A stretch of DNA of 64,000 nt from Aliivibrio fischeri (GCA_038993745.2 CP160629.1:2790001-2854000), one strand, 5' to 3'; counted from the first letter of the stretch, positions 45,724-57,033 are shown. The notes: a model not told the origin generated them from the sequence alone. A program made the numbers and translations.

Positions 45724-47304
45724 TTAACTACGGTTATATTTTTCTGTTCTCATACCCATCAGCAAACTTACACACATCGCAAGTAAAATCAGGGTAAATG
45801 GTAACGCTGTTGAAATTGCACCAGCTTGTAATGCTTGGATAGCTTCAGTACCGCCAACCCACAGTAGAGCAACAGCAATCGCACCTTCCATAAACGCCCA
45901 GAACACACGCTGTGGCATTGGTGCATCCACTTTACCACCAGCGGTAATACTATCGATAACCAATGAACCTGAATCCGATGAGGTGATAAAGAACACAAGC
46001 ACCAGAACAACAGCAATCATAGAAAGAATATTGCCCATAGGCAGAGCATCAAACATTTCAAACATAGCTAAAGAAACATCTGTCAGGCCTTTTGAGCCTA
46101 ATGTACCAATGTTATTTACAACTTGATCAATCGCGACACCACCGAAGATAGACATCCATAAGACGGTAAATAATGTAGGTACAATCAATACAGCAGTAAT
46201 AAACTCACGAACAGTACGACCGCGAGATACACGCGCAATAAACATACCTACAAATGGAGACCACGAAATCCACCAAGACCAGTAAAACACAGTCCAACCA
46301 TGCATCCATGCTTCATCAACACGGCCATGAGGATTACTTAACGGAATGATATTTTCTACATATCCCATAATCGTTGTTGGAATCGTACCCATGGATATAG
46401 CGAAAGTAACAAGAGCAACAAAAACCAATAGTACAATGGCAATTAGCATATTGATGTTACTAATGACTTTTACACCACCATCAATACCACGCATTACCGA
46501 TACAACAGCAAGTAAGGTAACAACAAAAATAATCGCAACCTGAAGACCTAGGCCGCCATCCATACCAAATACATGATGGAAACCACTCGCAGCTTGCTGA
46601 GCACCTAAACCTAATGAGGTCGCTAGACCAAATAACGTAGCAAGAACCGCTAAAATATCAACAACGTGACCAGGCCATCCCCACGTACGATCACCTAAAA
46701 TTGGATAAAAGATAGAACGCATCGAAAGTGGCAATCCTTTGTTATAAGCAAAAAATGCTAATGACAAAGCAACAACGCCATAAATAGCCCAAGGGTGTAA
46801 GCCCCAGTGGAACATAGTTGCACCTAGTGCTAATTTCGCAGCTTCTGGTGTATTTGCCTCAACGCCAAGCGGAGTCTCAAACCAACCAGTAAAATATGCG
46901 ACAGGCTCAGCCACGCCCCAGAACATCAACCCAATACCCATACCTGCAGCAAATAACATTGCTATCCAAGATACCATTGAGTAATCCGGTTTGGCTTTAT
47001 CACCACCCAGACGAATTTTGCCAAACGGCGATACAATCAATGCTAAACAGAAAATAACAAAGATATTAGCTGACCACATGAATAAACCATCAAATGCATT
47101 AATGATCTTCCATTTAAAACCATCAAGAACGGTTTTGGCGCTTTCGGGATCAGTTACTGCTACAGCAACTAAGAAGAGTGCAATCAGACCTGCGCTGATG
47201 CCAAAGACGGGATTATGTACATCGAATCCCCATTTCTGAACGTTATCCTGTCCAACAGTATAATCCGTATTATCTATACTGTACTTATCCTTATTTCTAC
47301 TCAT
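45724..47304 (-). CDS. BCCT-family betaine/choline/carnitine transporter
   Basis: A 526-residue secondary transporter with about 12 membrane helices. The BCCT signature is in helix 8, YWSWWISWSPFVGMFIARVS, and the Trp-rich motif GMGIGLMFWGVAEP appears early. Such proteins import glycine betaine, choline or carnitine with Na+ or H+, for osmoprotection, which is important in marine bacteria. The C-terminus is short (RTEKYNRS), so it lacks the long cytoplasmic osmosensing tail of BetP. The substrate cannot be told from sequence alone. It is monocistronic. Confidence 0.92.
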   Translation of the reverse strand: MSRNKDKYSIDNTDYTVGQDNVQKWGFDVHNPVFGISAGLIALFLVAVAVTDPESAKTVLDGFKWKIINAFDGLFMWSANIFVIFCLALIVSPFGKIRLGGDKAKPDYSMVSWIAMLFAAGMGIGLMFWGVAEPVAYFTGWFETPLGVEANTPEAAKLALGATMFHWGLHPWAIYGVVALSLAFFAYNKGLPLSMRSIFYPILGDRTWGWPGHVVDILAVLATLFGLATSLGLGAQQAASGFHHVFGMDGGLGLQVAIIFVVTLLAVVSVMRGIDGGVKVISNINMLIAIVLLVFVALVTFAISMGTIPTTIMGYVENIIPLSNPHGRVDEAWMHGWTVFYWSWWISWSPFVGMFIARVSRGRTVREFITAVLIVPTLFTVLWMSIFGGVAIDQVVNNIGTLGSKGLTDVSLAMFEMFDALPMGNILSMIAVVLVLVFFITSSDSGSLVIDSITAGGKVDAPMPQRVFWAFMEGAIAVALLWVGGTEAIQALQAGAISTALPFTLILLAMCVSLLMGMRTEKYNRS

Positions 47305-47494
47305 TATTCCTCACTTCGAGCCTCAGCTCTCTGTTTTGGTTTAATTCAAATACTCGCTTTAAAATATTTAAACACACCTAATGATCTTAACAACTGAGCA
47401 TATAATTGCCAGTAAAAGCAGCGAATTAGCCTAATAAAACAACAAATAAAGGAAAATTATCCATATTGTGAAACACAATATCTGTTCTACAAAC

Positions 47495-47526
47495 AAAAAA
47501 GCGGTGAATAATTCACCGCTTTTTTA
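47495..47526. terminator. Terminator of the ABC operon, facing the BCCT promoter region
   Basis: AAAAAAGCGGTGAA and TTCACCGCTTTTTT pair around TAA. It lies just past the stop of the DppC-like gene at 47543. Confidence 0.9.
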
Positions 47527-47542
47527 TTAGCTAAAAAATAGG

Positions 47543-48484
47543 TTAGCCTTTATAAATTTTAGGATTAAACACATCTCTTAACCAGTCACCCAGTAAGTTA
47601 ATCACTAAAACTAAGGTAACTAAAACAAGTCCTGGGAAAGCGGTTATCCACCACGAACCAGAGAAAATGTAGTTAAAACCAATACTGATTAAAGAGCCTA
47701 ATGAAGGTTGGTCAACAGGTAAACCTAACCCTAAGAAAGACAGCGCTGCCTCTGACATAATCGCATTAGCAATTTGAACCGTTGAGATAACCAAAATAGG
47801 CGATAAACAGTTAGGGAGAATATGGCGGAACATGATGCGAGGAGAACGGAACCCCATGACTTTTGCAGCCTCTACATACTCTTTTTTCTTCTCAGCAAGC
47901 ACTGATGCGCGAATAGTACGAGCATATTGTGGCCATTCAGCAACACCAATGATCACCACAAGCATAACAACAGCATACTGGCTAAAAAACTCAGTCCCAA
48001 AACTGGCTTTAAAAATAGCCGATACAATAATCGCAACCATCATCGTAGAAAAAGATAACTGAACATCGGCAAATCGCATTAAAAAACTATCAATACGTCC
48101 ACCAAAATAACCTGCAGATAAACCAATGATAATCCCCAACGCCAATTGCACACCAACCGCAAGAAAACCAATAGTCAGTGACAAGCGAGATCCATACAGA
48201 ATAGTAGAAAGCACATCTCGGCCTTGGTCATCAGTACCAAGAAGAAATCGCTCGTCCCCATCTTCCATCCAAGATGGAGGCAATTCTGAATCCATAATAT
48301 CAATCGAACTTAAGTCGTATGGATTAGTTGGTGCAATAACAGGGGACAGCAGTGCTCCTAATACAAAAACCAAAAACACAGCAAAACTGAACATCGCGAC
48401 TTTATCTCGTAAGAAATAATAGAGAAAATCGGAAGATTTAAATCGTTCCCAACGAGTTGGAACGTGAGTCGTTGTCGTATTCAT
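47543..48484 (-). CDS. Peptide/nickel-type ABC transporter permease (DppC-like)
   Basis: A 313-residue inner-membrane permease with six helices. The N-terminal helix (VAMFSFAVFLVFVLGALLSP) and OppC-type N-domain (LLGTDDQGRDVLSTILYGSR) come first. The EAA loop that contacts the ATPase is EYVEAAKVMGFRSPRIMFRH. It begins 2 bp after the DppB-like gene and is the last gene of the four-gene transporter operon. With DppB it makes the channel. Confidence 0.92.
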   Translation of the reverse strand: MNTTTTHVPTRWERFKSSDFLYYFLRDKVAMFSFAVFLVFVLGALLSPVIAPTNPYDLSSIDIMDSELPPSWMEDGDERFLLGTDDQGRDVLSTILYGSRLSLTIGFLAVGVQLALGIIIGLSAGYFGGRIDSFLMRFADVQLSFSTMMVAIIVSAIFKASFGTEFFSQYAVVMLVVIIGVAEWPQYARTIRASVLAEKKKEYVEAAKVMGFRSPRIMFRHILPNCLSPILVISTVQIANAIMSEAALSFLGLGLPVDQPSLGSLISIGFNYIFSGSWWITAFPGLVLVTLVLVINLLGDWLRDVFNPKIYKG

Positions 48485-48486
48485 GA

Positions 48487-49464
48487 TTACGCTCCTTTGC
48501 CTGTGATATCAACGGTTGGGTTAATTAATCCATATAACAAATCAACAATGGTGTTTGTTACTACGAAGATAAGACCAACAAAAATAACGTAAGCGGTAAT
48601 TAATGGCGTATCGACACGGTTAATCGCTTCTAAAAATAAAAATCCAGTGCCTGGCCATTGAAACACTGTTTCAGTAAGAATGGTGTAAGCCACCATGGTA
48701 CCAATTTGAACACCTCCAACGGTGAGCACTGGCAACATGGTATTTTTTAGAGCGTGTTGATAATAAATTTTATTGGTGGCGATCCCTTTTGCCTTTGAGA
48801 ATTTGATGTACTCCGAACTAAGCACTTCTAGCATTTCAGAACGAACTAAACGAATAAATAGAGGTAACATAATTGAAGCAAGGGAAATACACGGCAGAAT
48901 CAGATGCGCTAAGCCATCAATAGTAAAGAACCCTGATTCCCAACCAAGCAAGTTATACGTCTCTCCTCGTCCATAAGACGGTAACCAATTAAGTTCAATC
49001 GAGAAAACATACATCAACATAATCGCAGTAAGGAAAACCGGTATTGAAATACCAATACTACTGAATGCCATAATGGCTTTAGTAAAAATACTTTTTGGAT
49101 TAATAGCAGAATAAACCCCAAGAGGTATCGATAAACAGACAATAATAATCGCTGCGCCAAACACTAACTCTAGCGTCGCTACCAATTTATCAAGAATAAC
49201 TTCTACTGCAGGTTTTTTGAAAAAATACGATGTACCGAGATCGCCCTGAAGCGCATTACTTACAAATCGAGAATATTTGGTAATAAATGGGTCATTTAGA
49301 CCTAACTCATCGCGCAAAGCTTGACGTTCAGCTTCAGAAACTGACTGACCAACCAATTCACGTAACGGGTCACCCAAATTATCTTGGATGGAAAACGCAA
49401 CCAGACTGATCACAAACATCACTATCAGTGCCTGAAACAGGCGCTTGACCAGAAACGTAAACAT
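48487..49464 (-). CDS. Peptide/nickel-type ABC transporter permease (DppB-like)
   Basis: A 325-residue inner-membrane permease of the BPD transporter type 1 family. The N-terminus MFTFLVKRLFQALIVMFVIS is the usual DppB signal-anchor helix. The EAA loop is SEYIKFSKAKGIATNKIYYQ, and the C-terminal helix is followed by LLYGLINPTVDI. A hairpin lies between this gene and the binding-protein gene upstream, so it is likely expressed at a lower level. Confidence 0.92.
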   Translation of the reverse strand: MFTFLVKRLFQALIVMFVISLVAFSIQDNLGDPLRELVGQSVSEAERQALRDELGLNDPFITKYSRFVSNALQGDLGTSYFFKKPAVEVILDKLVATLELVFGAAIIIVCLSIPLGVYSAINPKSIFTKAIMAFSSIGISIPVFLTAIMLMYVFSIELNWLPSYGRGETYNLLGWESGFFTIDGLAHLILPCISLASIMLPLFIRLVRSEMLEVLSSEYIKFSKAKGIATNKIYYQHALKNTMLPVLTVGGVQIGTMVAYTILTETVFQWPGTGFLFLEAINRVDTPLITAYVIFVGLIFVVTNTIVDLLYGLINPTVDITGKGA

Positions 49465-49567
49465 TCCTTGTCCCCTTTCTTTATCCTAAAAATGACATGA
49501 GAAAAGTATCTCTATGTCTAACAAATTGTCGGTATTACTTTTATTAAGAAATGAATGACATAAATAA

Positions 49568-49597
49568 GGTTGCTCTAACACCATAGAGCAACCTTTT
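49568..49597 (-). terminator. Hairpin between binding protein and permease genes
   Basis: AGGTTGCTCTA and TAGAGCAACCT pair around a short loop. It lies in the 144-bp gap after the substrate-binding-protein gene. Such hairpins often protect or partly terminate transcripts to keep binding protein in excess. Confidence 0.75.
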
Positions 49598-49608
49598 CAT
49601 TTATGTTT

Positions 49609-51162
49609 TTATTTAACCACTAGGTCACCAAAATATGGGTATTCCATTGCGTTTACGATTGGCTTGATATCAATGTTTGATTTTGCGCCCCAAGCAAGGT
49701 TCTGCCAGTGTAGAGGAACAAATGCCGCATCATCATATAAAGTCTTTTCTACCGTTTTTAGGATTTGGCTACGCTTAGCAGGGTCCGTTTCTACGTTAGC
49801 TGCTTCAACCATCTTATCTAACTCTGGGTTAGAGTAATGACCACAGTTGTACTGTCCTTTACCCGTTTCTTCATTACGAGTCATCGTTAAGAACTCAGAG
49901 AAGTTCGCTGAATCTTCTGTGTCTGAGTGCCAGCCGATCATCATCATGTCAGCTGCACATAAGTCAAATTCTGGCCAGTATTGCGCTTTTGGTAATGTCT
50001 TTAGATCCACTTTAATGCCGATTTTCGACAGCATCGCAGCGGCTGCTTGCGCTACTTTCGCATCGTTAACATAACGGTTATTTGGTGCCATCATGCTTAG
50101 CTTAAAACCATCTTTATAGCCGGCTTCAGCCATAAGTTGCTTAGCTTTTTTCAAATCGTAGCGAGGAACAAGTTCTGCATCATAACCAGAATAACCCGAT
50201 GGACCTTGTTGACCAGCCGTAGTCGCAAAACCTTTCATGATTTTTTTAACGATGCCTTCGTTATTAATAGCATGAACAATCGCTTGACGAACACGCACGT
50301 CTTTCAGTGCTTCATTACTGTTTTGGTTCATTTGGAACGTAATGATTCGAGTACCTGGAAGAGTAACTAAATCAATTCCTTTGGTACTTTTAACACGCTT
50401 GTGATCATTAGGGGCTACCGGTGCAATAATATCTACATCGCCAGAAAGAAGAGCTGCAACACGAGTCGCATTTTCTTTGATTGGAACTAACGTCAGCTCA
50501 TCTACATTACCTGGAGAATTTTTGTCCCAATAACCATCGAAACGATCAAAAACAACTTTCACGCCTTGCTCACGAGACTTAACAACAAATGGACCAGTAC
50601 CAGAGATGTGTGTCGATGCAAAAGAATTACCGTGTTTTACGATTTCAGACTTATCTTTACCGTCTTCAGTCTTACCCGTATAGAACTTGCTATCCATTGG
50701 GAAAATATAAGTAGCGGTTTGAAGCACAAGTGGATAAGCACCTTTAGAAACTAATTCAACCGTATAATCATCGATTTTAACCAACTTCTCATACGGTTCA
50801 AAAATCGCTTTAAAATCCGGAGAATCCTTTAGACGGTTGAATGTCCATACAACATCATCAGCCGTCATTTCATTACCTGAATGAAATTTCACGCCCTTAC
50901 GCAAATTAAAACGGAAAGTCGTATCATCAATACGCTCCCACTTTTCAGCTAGACGAGGTTCGAAATCGAACGATTGCGTGTAACGCACTAGAGGATCAAA
51001 TACCATATGAGAAAGTTGTAACGTACCGCCAGATAGCTGCTCATGTGGATCGAGTGATACTGGGTCTGCATCATAGGCAACAGTAATATCTGCAGCTGCT
51101 GCACTAAAACTTAAACCTGCAGCCATCAATGCGATAGCTAATTTAGTCTTCATGGTTTTCAT
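49609..51162 (-). CDS. Peptide ABC transporter periplasmic binding protein (DppA/OppA family)
   Basis: A 517-residue cluster-C solute-binding protein. The signal peptide MKTMKTKLAIALMAAGLSFS ends near AAA, and the mature start is DITVAYDADPVSLDPHEQLS, the family pattern. Typical blocks are LAEKWERIDDTTFRFNLRKG, FHSGNEMTADDVVWTFNRLK and DVRVRQAIVHAINNEGIVKK. One Cys pair (FDLCAADMMM and QYNCGHYSNP) may form a disulfide. The ligand could be a dipeptide, nickel or another small solute. It lies 78 bp after the fused ATPase gene and before the permease genes. Confidence 0.9.
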   Translation of the reverse strand: MKTMKTKLAIALMAAGLSFSAAAADITVAYDADPVSLDPHEQLSGGTLQLSHMVFDPLVRYTQSFDFEPRLAEKWERIDDTTFRFNLRKGVKFHSGNEMTADDVVWTFNRLKDSPDFKAIFEPYEKLVKIDDYTVELVSKGAYPLVLQTATYIFPMDSKFYTGKTEDGKDKSEIVKHGNSFASTHISGTGPFVVKSREQGVKVVFDRFDGYWDKNSPGNVDELTLVPIKENATRVAALLSGDVDIIAPVAPNDHKRVKSTKGIDLVTLPGTRIITFQMNQNSNEALKDVRVRQAIVHAINNEGIVKKIMKGFATTAGQQGPSGYSGYDAELVPRYDLKKAKQLMAEAGYKDGFKLSMMAPNNRYVNDAKVAQAAAAMLSKIGIKVDLKTLPKAQYWPEFDLCAADMMMIGWHSDTEDSANFSEFLTMTRNEETGKGQYNCGHYSNPELDKMVEAANVETDPAKRSQILKTVEKTLYDDAAFVPLHWQNLAWGAKSNIDIKPIVNAMEYPYFGDLVVK

Positions 51163-51240
51163 TGCATAACTCCTTATGCGGGACTGGATCCCTAGTTTAT
51201 TGTTTTGTTGTGTTTGTACTTATTATTGGGTGGTTTATAC

Positions 51241-52950
51241 CTATGCGGTTTGCTCTCTTAACCCCTTAAATTCAGGCATAAGAGAAATTAACTGTTTGCT
51301 GTAGTCATGCTGCGGATTGGTATAAAGATTCTCTGTTGGTGCCACTTCTAGTAACGTTCCCATCTGCATTACACCAACACGGTCACACATCTGACGAATC
51401 ACAGGTAAATCATGGCTGATGAACAACATGGTTAAGTTCAATTCATCCTGTAAATCTTTCAATAAATTGAGAATTTGAGCTTGAACCGATACATCTAAAG
51501 CCGAAGTTGGCTCATCACAAATCAATAAACGTGGACGTGTCGCTAATGCACGAGCGATAGAAATACGTTGACGTTGACCTCCAGAAAACTCATGCGGATA
51601 CTTCAAGGCAGCCATTCGACCCAAGCCTACGTGATCCAAAAGATCATTAACGATCTGTTGCGTTTCTGATTCAGAGCGAGTGAGTTTATGAAAACGAATC
51701 GGCTCTGCGATAATATCGAAGATTTTCATGCGTGGATTCATTGAAGTGTATGGGTTTTGAAATACCATCTGCATTTGGCGGCGCATTGGACGGCGCTCTT
51801 TTTCTGACTTGAGAGCGGTAAGATCAATACCTTCAAATGTCACTGAGCCAGAGTTTGGTGGGTATAATCCTGCGATAACACGAGCAATGGTTGATTTACC
51901 TGAACCTGATTCACCAACCAAACCAAAAGTTTCCCCTTCATGAATTTCGAAACTCACATTATTAGAAGCTTGGACGTACTCACGACGGCTTTCAAAAAAA
52001 GAATCTTTTGTTATGAAACGAAGATTTACGTTTTCAACTTTCAATAAAGGACCTGCGTATTCACGCTGATCTTGGCTTTGACCTAACCAGTGATTTTTAA
52101 CATCAATAGGTTCATGCTCAACCGCTTCCTCGATATAACTCACTAATGGAAAACGATCTAATTTAATATCTGAACGAGGAACCGCAGAAATTAAGCTACG
52201 GGTATAAGAATGGTCAGGATCACCCAATACTTTTTCTGTTTTTCCAAATTCAACAAGATCTCCACGGTACATTACTGCGACTTTATCTGTCACATTAGAT
52301 ACCACCCCCATATCGTGAGTAACCAACATACAGCCAACGTTATTTTTAACGCATAACTCACGAATAAGGTTTAGAATTTGATCTTGAATCGACACATCCA
52401 GTGCCGTTGTTGGTTCATCAGCAATGATCAGATCAGGTTCACCAGCTAATGCGATAGCAATAACTACACGTTGGCGCATACCACCTGAAAATTGATGTGG
52501 AAATTGTTTTAATCTATTTTCAGGCTGAGGGATACCTACTTGTTCCATTAAAGATAATGCTCGAGCATAAGCCTCTTCAGGAGATACCGACAAGTTAGCA
52601 TGAATGGTTTCCGTTAATTGCTGCTCAACGGTAAATAAAGGATTTAATGAGGTCATTGGGTCTTGGAAGATAAAACCAATTTTAGAACCTCGAACCTTAC
52701 GCATTTCTTCAGCGGTTAATCCTGATATTTTTTCTCCATCAAGAAACACTTCACCATCAGCAATAACACCAGGAGGGCTTAATAAATCAATAACAGCATT
52801 ACCTACTGTTGATTTACCTGCACCTGATTCACCAACAACACCAACAATTTCACCACGCTCAATTGAAAATGACAGTGATTTAACAGCGGCATGAACACCA
52901 TGACGTGACGGATATTCAATACGTAAATTTTTAACTTCTAAAAGTGACAT
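51241..52950 (-). CDS. Fused ABC transporter ATPase, two nucleotide-binding domains (DppD-DppF type)
   Basis: A 569-residue protein made of two ATPase domains, like YejF or GsiA. The start is the ATG at 52950 ([18 protein letters not shown]) with GGAG upstream; the longer frame from 53013 is not supported. First domain: Walker [12 protein letters not shown], signature FSGGMRQRV and Walker [13 protein letters not shown]. Second domain: Walker [12 protein letters not shown], signature FSGGQRQRI and Walker [13 protein letters not shown]. It is unusual but not rare that the ATPase gene comes first, ahead of the binding protein. Both halves look intact. Confidence 0.93.
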   Translation of the reverse strand: MSLLEVKNLRIEYPSRHGVHAAVKSLSFSIERGEIVGVVGESGAGKSTVGNAVIDLLSPPGVIADGEVFLDGEKISGLTAEEMRKVRGSKIGFIFQDPMTSLNPLFTVEQQLTETIHANLSVSPEEAYARALSLMEQVGIPQPENRLKQFPHQFSGGMRQRVVIAIALAGEPDLIIADEPTTALDVSIQDQILNLIRELCVKNNVGCMLVTHDMGVVSNVTDKVAVMYRGDLVEFGKTEKVLGDPDHSYTRSLISAVPRSDIKLDRFPLVSYIEEAVEHEPIDVKNHWLGQSQDQREYAGPLLKVENVNLRFITKDSFFESRREYVQASNNVSFEIHEGETFGLVGESGSGKSTIARVIAGLYPPNSGSVTFEGIDLTALKSEKERRPMRRQMQMVFQNPYTSMNPRMKIFDIIAEPIRFHKLTRSESETQQIVNDLLDHVGLGRMAALKYPHEFSGGQRQRISIARALATRPRLLICDEPTSALDVSVQAQILNLLKDLQDELNLTMLFISHDLPVIRQMCDRVGVMQMGTLLEVAPTENLYTNPQHDYSKQLISLMPEFKGLREQTA

Positions 52951-53477
52951 TCTCAGACTCCGACTACTCGGCAGCATCCTGCCCTGTCTGCACATTGATT
53001 CCATTCGTAACAATTTATGTAACTGTTACTTGTTTAGGACACCAATGTAGTCAATTATTCACATAAAAGCAACAATTAAAGAGCAATGAGCTGTTTAATG
53101 CTTTTTAAGTGCATAAAAAATCATAAAATGGCAAATAAATATAAAGTCTCACTTTTTAAAATAAACTTTAAAACAATGAAAAACATAAACTTATAATTAA
53201 TAAGAGATTAAAAACATGATCATCATCACCATTGGTAACAATGTAAATAAAATATAAATAATCTTAACATTTATGCCAGCTTAAAATATCGATAGGAAAA
53301 AGATTAACAGATCTATTGTTTGCCTAACTAAGTAATAAGCCACGATAAAATCAGACAGCCAGATAAAAAATAGGATTAAACACTGAGGTAAATTAGAAAA
53401 ATAAAAAGAAAGGTAAAACCAGATAAAATGATGATAATGTGATGAGGATAAGAAGATTCTATTATTCAGAAATGAAA
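52951..53477. other. A/T-rich gap between the ABC operon and the tRNA cluster
   Basis: No plausible gene is seen. Possible reading frames here are short, and the longest runs through the tRNA-Pro gene. The segment must hold the promoter of the minus-strand ABC operon near 52951-53100. No repeat, RNA gene or mobile element was recognised in it. Confidence 0.6.
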
Positions 53478-53505
53478 AAAGCCTCGTCATTTCTGACGAG
53501 GCTTT
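53478..53505 (-). terminator. Terminator of the tRNA operon
   Basis: AAAGCCTCGTCA and TGACGAGGCTTT pair around TTTC. It lies 5 bp past the CCA end of the last tRNA. Confidence 0.9.
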
Positions 53506-53510
53506 AAATG

Positions 53511-53586
<76 letters not shown>

Positions 53587-53659
53587 ATGTTTTATTTTAA
53601 CTCTTGGGAAAAGTGAGTTAAAAATGGAAACCTAAACAATGAGGTTACCCGCAAATTAA

Positions 53660-53736
53660 TGGGGTGGCTAACGAGATTCGAACTCGCGACCACCGGAATC
53701 ACAATCCAGGGCTCTACCAACTGAGCTATAGCCACC
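53660..53736 (-). tRNA. tRNA-His (GTG), copy 2 of the tandem
   Basis: Cloverleaf GGTGGCTATAGCTCAGTTGG with GTG in the anticodon loop ATTGTGAT. The extra 5' G of tRNA-His is present and CCA is encoded. 77 bases. Confidence 0.95.
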
Positions 53737-53776
53737 ACAAATTTGGTATTTACTGCCTTAGCAATAAATGAAATAG

Positions 53777-53853
<77 letters not shown>

Positions 53854-53925
53854 ACTTGTTTTCGTTTCGACTCTTGGGATGTTACTTGAATCAAAACTGG
53901 AAACTTATACAAGTTACCAAAATAA

Positions 53926-54002
53926 TGGGGTGGCTAACGAGATTCGAACTCGCGACCACCGGAATCACAATCCAGGGCTCTACCAACTGAGCTATAGCCA
54001 CC
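53926..54002 (-). tRNA. tRNA-His (GTG), copy 1 of the tandem
   Basis: Matches the copy at 53660-53736 across the mature sequence. It follows tRNA-Arg in the transcript, as hisR follows argX in E. coli. Confidence 0.96.
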
Positions 54003-54036
54003 ACTACTTTTTTGTGCCTTTAATTTATATTCCGGA

Positions 54037-54113
<77 letters not shown>

Positions 54114-54134
54114 ATACCCTATCGGCGGAGAGGA

Positions 54135-54163
54135 ATAATACGGATCTGTGTGACCCACGTCTA
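54135..54163 (-). promoter_or_regulatory. Predicted promoter of the tRNA operon
   Basis: On the minus strand, -35 TAGACG (54163-54158), a 17-bp spacer and -10 TATTAT (54140-54135) are followed by a C/G-rich discriminator (CCTCTCCGCC). That discriminator is typical of stringently controlled stable-RNA promoters. It is about 22 bp upstream of tRNA-Arg. Confidence 0.65.
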
Positions 54164-54383
54164 GTGTTTTTTTACTTTTTTTGTTGTTTGGTCTCTTTTT
54201 CAACAATTCCTTAGTGTTTATCCTCATTTTCTTTAGGTCTAGTGGTTTATTGCAACAATTTAAGCAGATATAATCACTCAATATTTACACGATGTTAACG
54301 TTCTGATTTTTTTTCGGTTCGTTAAAAACTCGGTAAATACAATAAAATCGGCTGAAGCCAATAATAATAACTGGGAGTGTAAA

Positions 54384-54800
54384 GTGAACTTTATGGAAAA
54401 ATCTGTTCGTAACATCATCATTGCAATGGTTGCTGTATTAACTTTTTCAACCACCTCTTTTGCAGCAAATAACTCTGATGATGCTATTGCTGAGCGAATT
54501 AAGCCAGTTGGCCAAGTTTATCTTGCGAGCGATGTTCCTGTGGTTGAAGAACCAACTGGCCCTCGTTCTGGTGAGCAAGTTTACAATACCTTCTGTATTG
54601 CCTGTCACGCGACAGGGGCTGCTGGTGCACCAAAAACACAAAATGCAGAAGATTGGGCCCCTCGAATAGCAAAAGGTATGGACACACTAAAAGATCATGC
54701 TCTTAATGGCTTTAATGCAATGCCAGCAAAAGGATCTTGTATGAATTGTTCCGATGATGAAGTTATTGCAGCAGTAGAGCATTTAATTAAAGGGTTATAA
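54384..54800 (+). CDS. Cytochrome c5 (class I, periplasmic)
   Basis: A 138-residue exported monohaem cytochrome. The GTG at 54384 has GGGAG six bases upstream, better placed than the ATG at 54393. The signal peptide NIIIAMVAVLTFSTTSFA ends before ANNSDD. The haem site is CIACH (residues 71-75), the likely Met ligand is in NAMPAKG, and the CMNC pair is typical of c5. It is a periplasmic electron carrier in respiration. It is a single gene with a terminator at 54822, and diverges from the tRNA operon. Confidence 0.92.
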   Translation: MNFMEKSVRNIIIAMVAVLTFSTTSFAANNSDDAIAERIKPVGQVYLASDVPVVEEPTGPRSGEQVYNTFCIACHATGAAGAPKTQNAEDWAPRIAKGMDTLKDHALNGFNAMPAKGSCMNCSDDEVIAAVEHLIKGL

Positions 54801-54821
54801 GAATAATCTACTTATAAATAA

Positions 54822-54850
54822 AAATGCCCATAGAATTCTCTACGGGCATT
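54822..54850. terminator. Terminator between cytochrome c5 and rep
   Basis: AATGCCCATAGA and TCTACGGGCATT pair around ATTC with one mismatch. It sits between two convergent genes. Confidence 0.75.
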
Positions 54851-54867
54851 AACGTTATCTATAAACT

Positions 54868-56883
54868 CTACTTTTTGAGCATGGCTCTGAGGTTAGCAAT
54901 ATTTGCTTTTCCTCTCTCCATTCGCTCTTCTTGCGTTGGTTTGGGTTTCTTCATTTCCCAATCCAAATCATCATGAGGCAACTCTTCAAGAAAACGGCTT
55001 GGTTCAGGTCGAATAAGTTCACCATACTGACGACGCTCTTTACATAATGTAAAGGTCAACTCTTTTTGAGCTCGTGTGATTCCTACATATGCCAGTCGGC
55101 GCTCTTCTTCCACATTATCTTCATCAATGCTAGTTTGATGAGGAAGGATCCCTTCTTCTGCTCCAATTAAGTAAACATATGGAAACTCAAGACCTTTAGA
55201 TGCGTGTAAGGTCATTAACTGAACTTGATCAGCCCCATCTTCATCTTCTCCACGCTCCATCATGTCACGTAACGTCAATTTCTGAACCACTTCCTTTAGT
55301 GTCTTCTCTTCATTGTCATAGTTATCACCTTCTAAATCGGCAACAATCCATGAATAGAGATCTGACACATTTTTCATTCGCATTTCAGCAGCTTTAGCAC
55401 TGGTTGAAGTTTCATACAACCAATCTTCATAATGTATGTCTTTTACTAAAGAACGGACCGCTTCAACAGTATTACCTCGCTCAGCATTCTCAGAAATAGA
55501 TACAATCCAATGACAGAAGCGACGAAGAGATTCTAACCCTCGTCCTGAAAGCGTTTGCTCTAAGCCTATTTCAAAACTGGATTCAAACAAGCTCTTTCCA
55601 CGCATATTGGCATAGCTACCAAGCTTCTCAAGTGTCACAGGACCGATCTCACGACGAGGTGTATTAACTACACGTAAAAAAGCGTTATCGTCATCAGGGT
55701 TAGTTAATAAACGTAAATAAGCCATGATGTCTTTAATTTCCGCACGAGCAAAGAAAGAAGTGCCCCCAGAAATTTTATAAGGCACTCGGTTTTGCATTAA
55801 TGATTTTTCAATCAAACGAGATTGATGGTTACCACGATATAAAACCGCATAATCTTTATAATCCGTTCGATTTAAGAAACGATGCGCAATCAATTCACCT
55901 ACCACTCGTTCAGCTTCATGCTCATCATCTTTAGCGGTTAAAATTTTTATCTGCTCACCATCAGGAATTTCAGAAAACAGACGTTTTTCAAACGCGTGAG
56001 GGTTATTCGCAATAAGAATATTCGCTGCACGCAGAATTCGACTGGTTGAACGATAGTTTTGCTCAAGCTTTATGACACGTAAGTTTGGGTAATCTTCATT
56101 CAATAACACCAAGTTTTGTGGTTTTGCTCCACGCCATGAGTAAATTGATTGGTCATCATCACCCACCACGGTTAATCGACCTCTTTCACCCACCAATAGC
56201 TTAACGAGTTCATATTGACTCGTATTGGTATCTTGATATTCATCGACCAGTAGATAACGAATTTTCATCTGCCAACGTTCACGCACTTCTTGATTGGTAC
56301 GCAACAGCAGTACAGGCAGTGATATCAAATCATCAAAATCCAGTGCGTTATACGCCTTCATTTGGTTTAAATACATTTCATAGCAAAAAGCAAAAAGCTG
56401 ATCTTGCTCTGAGCGAGCAAACCCTTTGACTTGTGTCGGCGTTAACATGTCATTCTTCCAATTAGAAATACTACTTAGAAGTTGACGCAATAAATCTTTA
56501 TCACCATCAATCTGCTTTTCTGTTAACTCTTTTAACAGTGCTAATTGGTCTTGATCATCAAATAATGAAAATCCAGCCTTTAAGCCAAGAACCTTATATT
56601 CACGGCGAATAATGTCTAAACCTAATGAGTGAAAGGTTGATACCATTAATCCTCGAGATTCTTGTTTACCTAATGTTTGTCCAACACGCTCTTTCATTTC
56701 ACGAGCCGCTTTGTTGGTAAAGGTTACTGCTGCAATGTTTCTCGCCTTATAACCACATTGCTGAACTAAATAAGCTATTTTATTAGTGATTACACGCGTT
56801 TTACCCGACCCTGCACCAGCCAATACTAAACACGGCCCAGAGACAAATTTAACGGCCTCATCTTGCTGTGGATTAAGTTTCAT
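54868..56883 (-). CDS. rep: ATP-dependent DNA helicase Rep
   Basis: UvrD/Rep-family superfamily 1 3'-5' helicase that helps forks pass obstacles. The 671 residues match Rep (E. coli 673). It begins [20 protein letters not shown] and has Walker A GAGSGKT (near residue 24), motif [10 protein letters not shown] (near 215), the [10 protein letters not shown] motif, and the late motif [12 protein letters not shown]. The C-terminal tail is short and basic, with no UvrD-type Tudor extension. It is monocistronic and diverges from the TetR gene. Confidence 0.96.
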   Translation of the reverse strand: MKLNPQQDEAVKFVSGPCLVLAGAGSGKTRVITNKIAYLVQQCGYKARNIAAVTFTNKAAREMKERVGQTLGKQESRGLMVSTFHSLGLDIIRREYKVLGLKAGFSLFDDQDQLALLKELTEKQIDGDKDLLRQLLSSISNWKNDMLTPTQVKGFARSEQDQLFAFCYEMYLNQMKAYNALDFDDLISLPVLLLRTNQEVRERWQMKIRYLLVDEYQDTNTSQYELVKLLVGERGRLTVVGDDDQSIYSWRGAKPQNLVLLNEDYPNLRVIKLEQNYRSTSRILRAANILIANNPHAFEKRLFSEIPDGEQIKILTAKDDEHEAERVVGELIAHRFLNRTDYKDYAVLYRGNHQSRLIEKSLMQNRVPYKISGGTSFFARAEIKDIMAYLRLLTNPDDDNAFLRVVNTPRREIGPVTLEKLGSYANMRGKSLFESSFEIGLEQTLSGRGLESLRRFCHWIVSISENAERGNTVEAVRSLVKDIHYEDWLYETSTSAKAAEMRMKNVSDLYSWIVADLEGDNYDNEEKTLKEVVQKLTLRDMMERGEDEDGADQVQLMTLHASKGLEFPYVYLIGAEEGILPHQTSIDEDNVEEERRLAYVGITRAQKELTFTLCKERRQYGELIRPEPSRFLEELPHDDLDWEMKKPKPTQEERMERGKANIANLRAMLKK

Positions 56884-57033
56884 GAATCACCTATAAAATC
56901 GATAATGAATTATTTGCGTCTATAATAAAGCTGTCAGGTAATGAATGCCATGCAAACGATAAAGTAAAAAATGTGATCTTTACGTTTCTTGACACAAAAA
57001 CAGATTACATTTCAAACAGAGTCCCCTAAAATA

